Under the pieces are notes generated by a model. It had not been told where the DNA came from, did no database searches, and was given only the letters and a program-made list of their open reading frames with translations. From contig SKSV01000109.1 of NCBI GenBank assembly GCA_007122815.1, positions 1 through 5,983 of the forward strand: 5,983 bases of DNA, read 5' to 3'. Below, piece after piece: positions 1 through 5,403 of this stretch. Position 1 is the first letter of the stretch. Each line of letters begins with the position of its first letter. The stretch comes from Trueperaceae bacterium (lineage in GTDB: Bacteria; Deinococcota; Deinococci; Deinococcales; Trueperaceae). Made by a program: the position numbers and the translations under genes.

Positions 1-1434
1 CCCGCAGTCGAGGAGCGCATCGCCGGACAGCCCAACCTGTACCTGCGCGAGCGCATCGAGCGCACCTACCCAACCAACCTCGCGGCCCAGGTGGTCGGCT
101 ACACCTCGCAGGCCGACCCCGACCGCAACCCCGGCTACGGGGTAGACGACCTGGCGGGCGTCATGGGCGTGGAGGCTACCTGGGAGGCTGCGCTGTACGG
201 CGAAGCCGGGATGCGCCTCGTGCACATCGACCCTCATGGCGTACCGTTGCGCTCCACGGTGATCGACCCCGCTACCCCGGGCGACGACGTGGTGCTGACG
301 ATCGACCCACCGGTGCAGCGGCTGGCCGAGGACGTGCTCGACGGCGCCCTGCAGTACGTCAACGTCGATCGCCAGGCGAACGGCCGGCCGCTCGAGAGCG
401 TGGTTCGCGGGGCGTTGGTGGTCTTCGACCCGCGCACTGGAGAGATCCTCGCCATGGCCTCCGCCCCCACCTTCGACCAGAACGTCTTCGCCAAGCGTCC
501 CATCGACCCCGAGGCAGTCGGACGCTACCTCACCGACGTGACCCACAAGCCGCTGCAGAACCGCGCCGTGGAAGCCTACGCGCCGGCCTCTACCTTCAAG
601 CTCGTGACCTCGATGACGCTCCTCGAAGGCGGCTGGATCGGACCATCGACGCGGTACCCCTGCACCGCGAGCTTCCGGCTCGGCGGCGTCACCTTCCACA
701 ACTGGGCTGCTTGGGACAAGGGCTCGTACGACGTCCGGAACGCGATCGCCGACTCGTGCAACACGTTCTTCTGGCATGCCGTCGCGAACACCCCGAACGC
801 GACACGCGGTTGGGGTCCGTTCATCGAGCAGGAGGTGACGGTGGCACGCGAGCTCGGTTTCGGTGCCACGCTCGGAGTAGGGGTGCGCGAGGAGAAGCCA
901 GGTCGAATACCGGACGACGAGTGGGTGAGAGCGCAACCGCAGTACGATCACGGCTGGCTACCCGGCTTCACCATGAACACCGTGATAGGCCAAGGCGACG
1001 TGCTGGCCACACCGGCTCAGATCGCACAGCTCATCCAGACGCTGGCCATGAGCGGACGGCAGGTGGGACTCCACCTCGTGGGACAGGTGGGCGAAGAGAG
1101 CCTCGCCGGAGCGGTGAAGCAGGTCGAGGGGAGCCATTGGCGGACCCTACAGGAGGGCATGCGCATGATGTTCACCGATTACCCCTCACGTAACGTGATG
1201 GGACCCGGGGTGTTCCCGGTCGAGGTGGCCGGCAAGACCGGGACTGCTCAGACCGCTCGCGGCGACCACTACACGCACGCCTGGTTCATGGGGTACGCGC
1301 CGATGCACGACCCGCAGGTAGGGATCGCGCTGTTCGTCGAGCATGGGGGGTCGAGCTCGCGTGTGGCGGTTCCCTTGGCGCGCGACTTCTTGGCCGGTTA
1401 CTTCGGTACCGAGAGCGTGCAGGCGGCGCGATGA
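1..1434 (+). CDS. mrdA: Penicillin-binding protein 2 (class B transpeptidase), 5'-truncated by window edge
   Basis: Peptidoglycan D,D-transpeptidase of the elongation machinery, a membrane-anchored enzyme whose catalytic domain lies outside the cytoplasmic membrane. The reading frame is open from base 1, so the N-terminal membrane anchor and part of the dimerisation region lie upstream; 477 residues are visible. The GTG at 91 is an internal valine codon, not the start: in-frame sequence before it (ERTYPTNLAAQVVGY) is typical PBP2. All three active-site motifs are present: STFK with catalytic Ser at 589-591 (visible residue 197), SCN at 754-762 (residues 252-254) and KTG at 1234-1242 (residues 412-414). 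The pedestal motif ending in LYGEAG and the GALVVFDPRTGEILAMAS strand at the start of the transpeptidase domain (about residue 137) also fit. The stop codon overlaps the minC start as ATGA, indicating translational coupling. PBP2 rather than PBP3 is inferred from overall motifs and the minC neighbour; the symbol follows E. coli usage. Confidence 0.95.
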   Translation, partial: PAVEERIAGQPNLYLRERIERTYPTNLAAQVVGYTSQADPDRNPGYGVDDLAGVMGVEATWEAALYGEAGMRLVHIDPHGVPLRSTVIDPATPGDDVVLTIDPPVQRLAEDVLDGALQYVNVDRQANGRPLESVVRGALVVFDPRTGEILAMASAPTFDQNVFAKRPIDPEAVGRYLTDVTHKPLQNRAVEAYAPASTFKLVTSMTLLEGGWIGPSTRYPCTASFRLGGVTFHNWAAWDKGSYDVRNAIADSCNTFFWHAVANTPNATRGWGPFIEQEVTVARELGFGATLGVGVREEKPGRIPDDEWVRAQPQYDHGWLPGFTMNTVIGQGDVLATPAQIAQLIQTLAMSGRQVGLHLVGQVGEESLAGAVKQVEGSHWRTLQEGMRMMFTDYPSRNVMGPGVFPVEVAGKTGTAQTARGDHYTHAWFMGYAPMHDPQVGIALFVEHGGSSSRVAVPLARDFLAGYFGTESVQAAR

Positions 1435-1997
1435 AGGCGCGCGGTGTGCGGGGCGGGGTGATGCTCTCGCTCGCGTCGGACGACACGCTCGAGACCGTCG
1501 ACGAGGCGCTGGAGGAGCACGCGGAACTGCTCGTCGGTACGGTGGTGCTCGAGGTCGCCGACAAGGTCCCCTTCGCCGTGCTGGCGGCGTTGGCCGCGAA
1601 GATCGAAGAGGCCGGCGGAAGCGTGAAGGACGTGCGGCCCCCGAGCGCGGTGATGCAGGCACGCAGCGAGACGGTGATCCAGGCTCGCACCCTGCGTTCG
1701 GGCGGCCGCGTGGTCTCGGGCGGATCGCTGGTGGTGCTGGGCGACGTGAACGCCGGCGCCGAGCTCGTCGCCGACGGCGACGTGATCGTCACCGGGGTGC
1801 TGCGCGGCGTGGCGCACGCCGGAGCCAACGGCAACGAAGCTGCGCTCATCTACGCCGACCGGATCCTGGCCCCGCAGCTGCGCATCGCCGGCGCGCTGGC
1901 TCAGGGCGACCCGAGCGCCGCCGACCTTCCCGGGCGGCGCCACGAGGTGGCGCTCCTCCAGGACGGCGCCATCGTGGTGAAGCCCTGGTCCGGGTGA
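1431..1997 (+). CDS. minC: Septum site-determining protein MinC
   Basis: Cytoplasmic inhibitor of FtsZ assembly that, when recruited by MinD to the membrane, blocks division away from mid-cell. The protein is 188 residues, shorter than E. coli MinC (about 231) but with both domains. Residues 1-70 look like the small MinC N domain (GGVMLSLASDDT, then an acidic helix and TVVLEVAD). Residues about 84-186 form the C-terminal beta-helix domain, with its hallmark series ARTLRSGGRVVSGGSL, GDVNAGAELVADGDVIVTG, LRGVAHAGANGN, and then ALIYADRILAPQLRIAG. The RSGG stretch (residues 89-92) corresponds to the MinD-contact region of the family. The ATG at 1431 overlaps the PBP2 stop by four bases, so it is probably made by coupled translation in the same operon. 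Unusually, the next gene is nagA rather than minD. The C-domain makes the identification firm; the N domain is weaker by eye. Confidence 0.93.
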   Translation: MKARGVRGGVMLSLASDDTLETVDEALEEHAELLVGTVVLEVADKVPFAVLAALAAKIEEAGGSVKDVRPPSAVMQARSETVIQARTLRSGGRVVSGGSLVVLGDVNAGAELVADGDVIVTGVLRGVAHAGANGNEAALIYADRILAPQLRIAGALAQGDPSAADLPGRRHEVALLQDGAIVVKPWSG

Positions 1998-2037
1998 GGC
2001 GGGCGGCGGGGGCGTGAGCGGCACGAACGCCGGGGCC

Positions 2038-2043
2038 GAAGGG
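2038..2043 (+). promoter_or_regulatory. Ribosome binding site deciding the nagA start
   Basis: GAAGGG lies six bases before the ATG at 2050. The alternative in-frame GTG at 2014 is preceded only by a G-rich run without a clear Shine-Dalgarno sequence, and it would add twelve residues (Gly, Asn, Ala and Glu-rich) that do not resemble the start of NagA. I therefore prefer ATG 2050, but GTG 2014 cannot be excluded. Confidence 0.5.
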
Positions 2044-2049
2044 CAGCCT

Positions 2050-3195
2050 ATGAGCGGATCCCGCACCCGAGAGCTCGAAGGTCTACTCCTGACGCCTCGC
2101 GGCTTGCGCATGGGGCGAGTGCGCTTCGCTGATCGCATCGAGTCGCTCGAGGTGGAGGAGGAGCCTGGTCCTAGGAGCGGTCGCTCACCCCTCGTCGTGC
2201 CGGGCTTCATCGACCAGCACGTGCACGGCGGTGGTGGGGGCGACGCCATGGACGGCGCCGAGGGGGTGCGCGCGCTCGCCCGCCACCACCTGCGCTTCGG
2301 GACCACCGCCTTGCTGGCCACCACCCTCACCGCACCTTGGGAGAGCGTGCTCGCGGCGTTGCGAGGTGTGGCGGAGGTAGCCGCGGCACCCGGGCCTGAC
2401 GAGGCCGTCGTGGTGGGTGCCCACCTGGAAGGGCCGTTCGTGAGTCCGCGACGCCTGGGCGCCCAGCCGCCACACGCCATCGAGGTGAAGCCCGAGCGTG
2501 TCCGTGAGGTGCTCGCACTGAACGTCGTGCGGGTGGTGACGTTAGCCCCGGAGGTGGCCGGGGCGCTGGAGTCCGTACCCGAGTGGGTGGAGGCCGGAGT
2601 GCGGCTCAACGTCGGCCACACGCGTGGCGACGCCGAGACCGTAGAGGCCTTCCTGGCGGCCGTGCGGGCGGCCGGCGGCCGCGCTGGGGCCACCCACCTG
2701 TTCAACGCCATGGGCGGGATCGAGGGGCGGGCACCGGGACCCGCTGGGGCGCTGTTGGGCGATCCGGACGCCGCGATCGAGCTGATCTGCGACGGTCACC
2801 ACGTCGCCGGCGCGGCGGTGCGGACGGCCTGGCGTGCGGCACGCGAGAGGCTGGTGCTGATCACCGACGCCATCAGGGCCAGCGGCATGCGCAGCGGCAC
2901 CAGCGAGCTGGGCGGGCGCACGGTGAGCGTCGTGGAGGGCGCCGCTCGGCTCGAGGACGGTACCCTCGCCGGCAGCATGTTGACCATGGACGCCGCGCTG
3001 CGCGGCGCGCTCGAGAGCGGCGTGCCGCTCGAGGCCGCCCTCTTCGCGGCCACGGGCGCGCCGGCGCGCTACCTGGGGCTCGATGACCGCGGTTCCTTGA
3101 CACCCGGCGCGCGCGCTGACTTGCTGGTGCTCGGGCCAGACCTACACGTTCAGCAGGTGTTCCTCGCCGGCCGTGTGGTCGGCGCAGGGGAGTAG
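2050..3195 (+). CDS. nagA: N-acetylglucosamine-6-phosphate deacetylase
   Basis: Amidohydrolase that converts N-acetylglucosamine-6-phosphate to glucosamine-6-phosphate and acetate in the cytoplasm, the first shared step of GlcNAc use and of cell-wall amino-sugar recycling. With the ATG at 2050 it has 381 residues, normal for NagA. The metal site follows the family order: VPGFIDQHVHGG with HxH at residues 57 and 59, Glu127 in HLEGPF, His190 in NVGHT, His216 in the diagnostic ATHLFNAM, His251 in CDGHHV and the catalytic Asp273 in ITDA. The C-terminal GSLTPGARADLLVLG is the usual amidohydrolase ending. HxH at the first motif, where E. coli has Gln-x-Asn, resembles the two-metal type described for Bacillus. 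It starts 52 bp after minC on the same strand and may be read from the same transcript. It ends tail to tail with the minus-strand kinase, and its stop codon lies inside a tandem repeat. An in-frame GTG start at 2014 is the alternative. Confidence 0.95.
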   Translation: MSGSRTRELEGLLLTPRGLRMGRVRFADRIESLEVEEEPGPRSGRSPLVVPGFIDQHVHGGGGGDAMDGAEGVRALARHHLRFGTTALLATTLTAPWESVLAALRGVAEVAAAPGPDEAVVVGAHLEGPFVSPRRLGAQPPHAIEVKPERVREVLALNVVRVVTLAPEVAGALESVPEWVEAGVRLNVGHTRGDAETVEAFLAAVRAAGGRAGATHLFNAMGGIEGRAPGPAGALLGDPDAAIELICDGHHVAGAAVRTAWRAARERLVLITDAIRASGMRSGTSELGGRTVSVVEGAARLEDGTLAGSMLTMDAALRGALESGVPLEAALFAATGAPARYLGLDDRGSLTPGARADLLVLGPDLHVQQVFLAGRVVGAGE

Positions 3196-3261
3196 CAGGC
3201 TCGGCGCGGGAGAGTAGCAGTTTGGGCGCGGGAGAGTAGCAGGCTCGGCGCGGGAGAGTAG
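3191..3261. repeat. 22-bp direct tandem repeat, three full units plus a partial one
   Basis: Units begin at 3191, 3213 and 3235, each reading AGTAGCAG, six variable bases, then CGCGGGAG. Units 1 and 3 are identical. Unit 2 differs at three positions in the middle (TTTGGG for GCTCGG). A fourth partial unit (AGTAG) starts at 3257, and a degenerate half unit, TCGGCGCAGGGG, precedes the array at 3179-3190 inside the end of nagA. The array contains the nagA stop codon and fills almost the whole gap up to the stop of the convergent kinase gene at 3265. I see no strong hairpin or T-run, so it is not an evident intrinsic terminator. Confidence 0.9.
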
Positions 3262-3264
3262 GCG

Positions 3265-4266
3265 TCAGCCTCCGCCAATGTGTGCCAACGCGCGCCGCCT
3301 GGCCAACCTCCACGCTCCTGCGACCGGCGGCCCCGCGGCCGGCTGCGAGGCAGCGCTGAGGGCTTCGGGCAACGCCGAGAGGATCTCGTCGCCGAGCGCG
3401 ACCGCCACCCCGCCCGTTAGGGCGAGCGCGACTGGGTCGCGTTGGCACTTGGCCGCTACCGTCGTGACGAGCTCCGCCAGGTAAGCGACGGCTCGGCTGC
3501 GCAGAGCGGCCGCGATGGGGTCGTCGCCGTAGCGCAAGACCAGCGGGGCCAGGGTAGCGAACTCGCCGGGTGTCGCCGCGCGTGCGCGCGTGACCAGCGC
3601 CTCACTGCTCGCTCCCCAGGCGTCCTGAACCGAGCTCGACAGGCTGCCAGGCCGGTCGCGTCCGTCCAGTGCGCGCAGCGTGGTGCGCACCGCCTCGATG
3701 CCGAGCCAGGCTCCGCTCCCTTCGTCGCCCACGCGTGATCCCCAACCCCCCGCGCGGGTGCGGCGCCCGTCCTCGAGTTCCGCCACCGCGACGCAGCCGG
3801 TGCCCGACACGAGCAGGGCCCTCGCGCCGGGCCCCACCAGCTCCGCCGGGAGGGCCCCCTCCAACGCGACCCATGGGTCGCCGAGGAGCTCCAGGCGCTC
3901 GTGCGCCAAACCGCTCGAGGCGAGCGCCGCGAAGAGCGCGGCGCGCTCGTCGCCGCTGTCCACCCCCGCCACGCCGACGCTCACGAACGCTTCAGCCAGG
4001 CCCGATGGAGGAGCGCGAGCCGCACTCCAGGCCTGGTCGACCACCGCGCGGATCGCGGCCGCCGCGCGTTCGGCGCCGACCGCGTACGGGTTGCAGGGTT
4101 CGTCTCTCTCTGCCACGCCTGGAGGGGTGTCGCCAGGATCGTGGTCGGCGGGCGCCACCCAAGCCCTTCCGCGAGTCCCGCCACCGTCGACCCCTACCAC
4201 CCAGGGCGGAGGGAGGTCGGAGGGAGGCCGCATGGGGTCGCCGGGCACGTCTCCAGAGGCGCTCAT
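3265..4266 (-). CDS. BadF/BadG/BcrA/BcrD-family ATPase, probable N-acetylglucosamine (or glucosamine) kinase
   Basis: Cytoplasmic sugar kinase of the ASKHA fold, probably phosphorylating free GlcNAc or glucosamine at C6 with ATP. The 333 residues match the usual length of this family. Visible motifs: phosphate-1 loop VVGVDGGGTRGRAW (residues 23-36), NPYAVG (59-64), SVGVAGVD (96-103), GDPWVAL with Asp130, phosphate-2 SGTGCVAVAE (154-163), GGWGSRVGDEGSGAWLG (173-189), and the adenosine-site LTGGVA near the C-terminus. The GGWG..GDEGSG stretch is characteristic of GlcNAc and GlcN kinases. The ATG at 4266-4264 is chosen because a longer frame starting at 4467 would run into the divergent regulator, and a TACACT box lies five bases before this ATG. 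ATG 4233-4231 is also possible, as the first residues are low in conserved content. The neighbours nagA and a HutC-type regulator support an amino-sugar substrate, but substrate choice cannot be read from sequence alone. Confidence 0.85.
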   Translation of the reverse strand: MSASGDVPGDPMRPPSDLPPPWVVGVDGGGTRGRAWVAPADHDPGDTPPGVAERDEPCNPYAVGAERAAAAIRAVVDQAWSAARAPPSGLAEAFVSVGVAGVDSGDERAALFAALASSGLAHERLELLGDPWVALEGALPAELVGPGARALLVSGTGCVAVAELEDGRRTRAGGWGSRVGDEGSGAWLGIEAVRTTLRALDGRDRPGSLSSSVQDAWGASSEALVTRARAATPGEFATLAPLVLRYGDDPIAAALRSRAVAYLAELVTTVAAKCQRDPVALALTGGVAVALGDEILSALPEALSAASQPAAGPPVAGAWRLARRRALAHIGGG

Positions 4267-4271
4267 GAGCA

Positions 4272-4277
4272 AGTGTA
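4272..4277 (-). promoter_or_regulatory. Likely -10 box of a leaderless kinase promoter
   Basis: On the minus strand TACACT keeps the key T, A and final T of the -10 consensus and ends five bases before the kinase ATG at 4266. No Shine-Dalgarno sequence precedes that ATG. A -10 this close implies transcription beginning at or next to the start codon, a leaderless arrangement common in Deinococcota and actinobacteria. No good -35 is visible at 16-18 bp, so this could depend on an activator or be a chance match. Confidence 0.4.
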
Positions 4278-4281
4278 CGGC

Positions 4282-4321
4282 GACCAGCACGCTTGTTCGC
4301 TGTGGTCTAGCAATGGTATTG
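4282..4321. promoter_or_regulatory. Candidate operator region for the divergent GntR/HutC regulator
   Basis: The 62-bp gap between the divergent kinase and regulator genes holds several symmetric elements. TGGTCTAG at 4303-4310 equals the left half of the known HutC-type DasR/NagR operator pattern (TGGTCTAGACCA), though its right half is degenerate. GACCA at 4282-4286 and TGGTC at 4303-4307 form an inverted pair with starts 21 bp apart, two helical turns. CAATGGTATTG at 4311-4321 is a short palindrome just before the regulator start. These are plausible sites for autoregulation and kinase control; which one is bound is unknown. Confidence 0.4.
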
Positions 4322-4328
4322 GTGGGCC

Positions 4329-5144
4329 ATGATGGGCCTGAGCGAACGCGACGCCGACGCCCCGGCCATGGAGTTGGCGGGCGCTTGGCGGATCGACAAG
4401 CGCCGCCCGACACCGGCCTACTTGCAGCTGCACGCGCAACTGTTGGACGCGATCTCGAGCGGAGCACTCCGCTCCGGCCAGGCTCTGCCGAGCGAGCGCG
4501 ACCTCGCGGTGACCCTGGGGTTGTCCCGCATGACCGTGCGGCGCGCTTTCGAAGAAGCCGCCAGGGACGGGCTAGTGGACCAGCGCCGCGGCTCGGGCAC
4601 CTACGTGCGCTCGCGCAGGCTGGAGCAGACCGTCGACAGGGTCATGGGCTTCAGCGACGAGGCCGTGGTCCTCGGCTTCCGTCCCGGCAGCCAGCTGCTG
4701 GAGGTCGCCATCGTCGAGGCCGACCAGGAGGTCGCCGACGCGCTGGAGTGCCGGCTCGGGGAGCGCGTGCGCCGCGTCAGCCGGGTACGCACCGCCGACG
4801 GAGTGCCGCTCGCGCTGCAGGTGGCGCACTTGAGGCCCTCGATGCTGTCGCTGGAGGCGAAGGACCTCCAGCGCCACCAGAGCCTCTACGCGGCCGTGGA
4901 GGCCCGCTTCGGCGTCGCGCCGCAGCGCGCACGGCAGAGGGTCTCGGCGCGACTGCCCGACCGCGAGGAGCAGCGCCGGCTGGGGATCGGGCGCAACGTA
5001 CCGGTGTTGGCCTTCGAGCGCGTCACTTTCGCCGCCGGCGATGAACCGTTCGAGTTCGTGCGCTCCTCCTACCGGGGCGACCGTTACGCCTTGGCGCTCG
5101 ACCTTCGCGCACCTAATCCGGGGTCCGATCGGCCTCCCGAGTAG
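4329..5144 (+). CDS. GntR-family (HutC subfamily) transcriptional regulator with UTRA domain
   Basis: Cytoplasmic DNA-binding regulator of 271 residues, a normal HutC-type length. Residues about 28-95 form the GntR winged helix: PAYLQLHAQLLDAISSG, then LPSERDLAVTLGLSRMTVRRAF carrying the recognition helix, then the wing RRGSGTYV. Residues about 112-258 form the UTRA effector domain, with VRRVSRVRTADGVPLALQ and the ending EFVRSSYRGDRYALALDL. HutC/UTRA members such as NagR/YvoA and DasR respond to GlcN-6-P or GlcNAc-6-P. Divergence from a sugar kinase and closeness to nagA make such a role likely here, most simply as a repressor of the kinase and of itself, but this is inference. The start is uncertain among ATG 4329, ATG 4332 (GGTGGG five bases upstream) and ATG 4368. 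The 3' end overlaps the convergent small gene by 32 bp. Confidence 0.9.
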   Translation: MMGLSERDADAPAMELAGAWRIDKRRPTPAYLQLHAQLLDAISSGALRSGQALPSERDLAVTLGLSRMTVRRAFEEAARDGLVDQRRGSGTYVRSRRLEQTVDRVMGFSDEAVVLGFRPGSQLLEVAIVEADQEVADALECRLGERVRRVSRVRTADGVPLALQVAHLRPSMLSLEAKDLQRHQSLYAAVEARFGVAPQRARQRVSARLPDREEQRRLGIGRNVPVLAFERVTFAAGDEPFEFVRSSYRGDRYALALDLRAPNPGSDRPPE

Positions 5145-5403
5145 CCTCTGGAGGCGCTTCCAGCCGCCACTCTCCCTCCGGCCCGCCGCGCCAGACCCAG
5201 CCCTCGCCGGCGGGTCGTGCCGCCAGCGCTCGCGCCACGACCTCGAGCGGCACCCTGGAGGCGAAGCGCGTCTTCAGCTGCCACACCTCCAGGGCTTGCG
5301 TCAGGGCGGCCGGGTCGTCGCTGGGCGGTACCCGAGCGCGGCGGGTGTAGGCGTCGGCGCGGGCCACCGCCAGGTCGAACAGCGCTGCGCGGGACGAGCT
5401 CAC
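5113..5403 (-). CDS. Conserved-context small protein of unknown function, coupled to tyrA
   Basis: A 96-residue protein that I do not recognise. It begins with GTG at 5403-5401, which overlaps the TGA of the upstream tyrA gene in a GTGA arrangement, a strong sign of translational coupling and the main reason to call it real. It looks soluble: an N-terminal helical half (SSSRAALFDLAVARADAYTR, then ALTQALEVWQLKTRF) and a C-terminal half with RVPLEVVARALAARP, GEGWVWRGG and GEWRLEAPP, possibly a short strand pair. There is no signal peptide, membrane segment or cysteine. The last ten or so residues are charged and lie antisense to the 3' end of the regulator gene. AAGG directly abuts the GTG, too close for a normal ribosome site, which fits translation by ribosomes finishing tyrA. 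An accessory role with prephenate dehydrogenase is only a guess from position. Confidence 0.65.
   Translation of the reverse strand: MSSSRAALFDLAVARADAYTRRARVPPSDDPAALTQALEVWQLKTRFASRVPLEVVARALAARPAGEGWVWRGGPEGEWRLEAPPEATREADRTPD

Noticed and set aside
91..93. GTG as the start of the PBP2 gene
   Set aside because: The same frame is open to base 1 and encodes typical PBP2 sequence before this codon, so it is an internal valine of a gene cut by the window edge.
1398..2711. 437-codon open frame on the minus strand spanning minC and half of nagA
   Set aside because: It is antisense to two genes with clear family motifs. The translation is low-complexity (Ser, Thr, Arg, Pro, Ala) with no recognisable domain, as expected for a shadow frame in very GC-rich DNA.
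3196..3264. CRISPR array or intrinsic terminator in the convergent gap
   Set aside because: The repeats are directly adjacent with no unique spacers, and there is no strong hairpin followed by a T-run on either strand.
4267..4467. N-terminal extension of the kinase to a start at 4467
   Set aside because: The extra 67 residues are Arg/Pro-rich, unlike any kinase, and would run antisense through the regulator start. The family's fold begins at VVGVDGGGT, well after the ATG at 4266.
3680..5044. 454-codon open frame on the plus strand across the kinase, the divergent gap and the regulator
   Set aside because: It is antisense to the kinase and out of frame with the GntR gene. Its product is Arg, Pro, Gly and Ala-rich low-complexity sequence with no motif, whereas both underlying genes have convincing domains.
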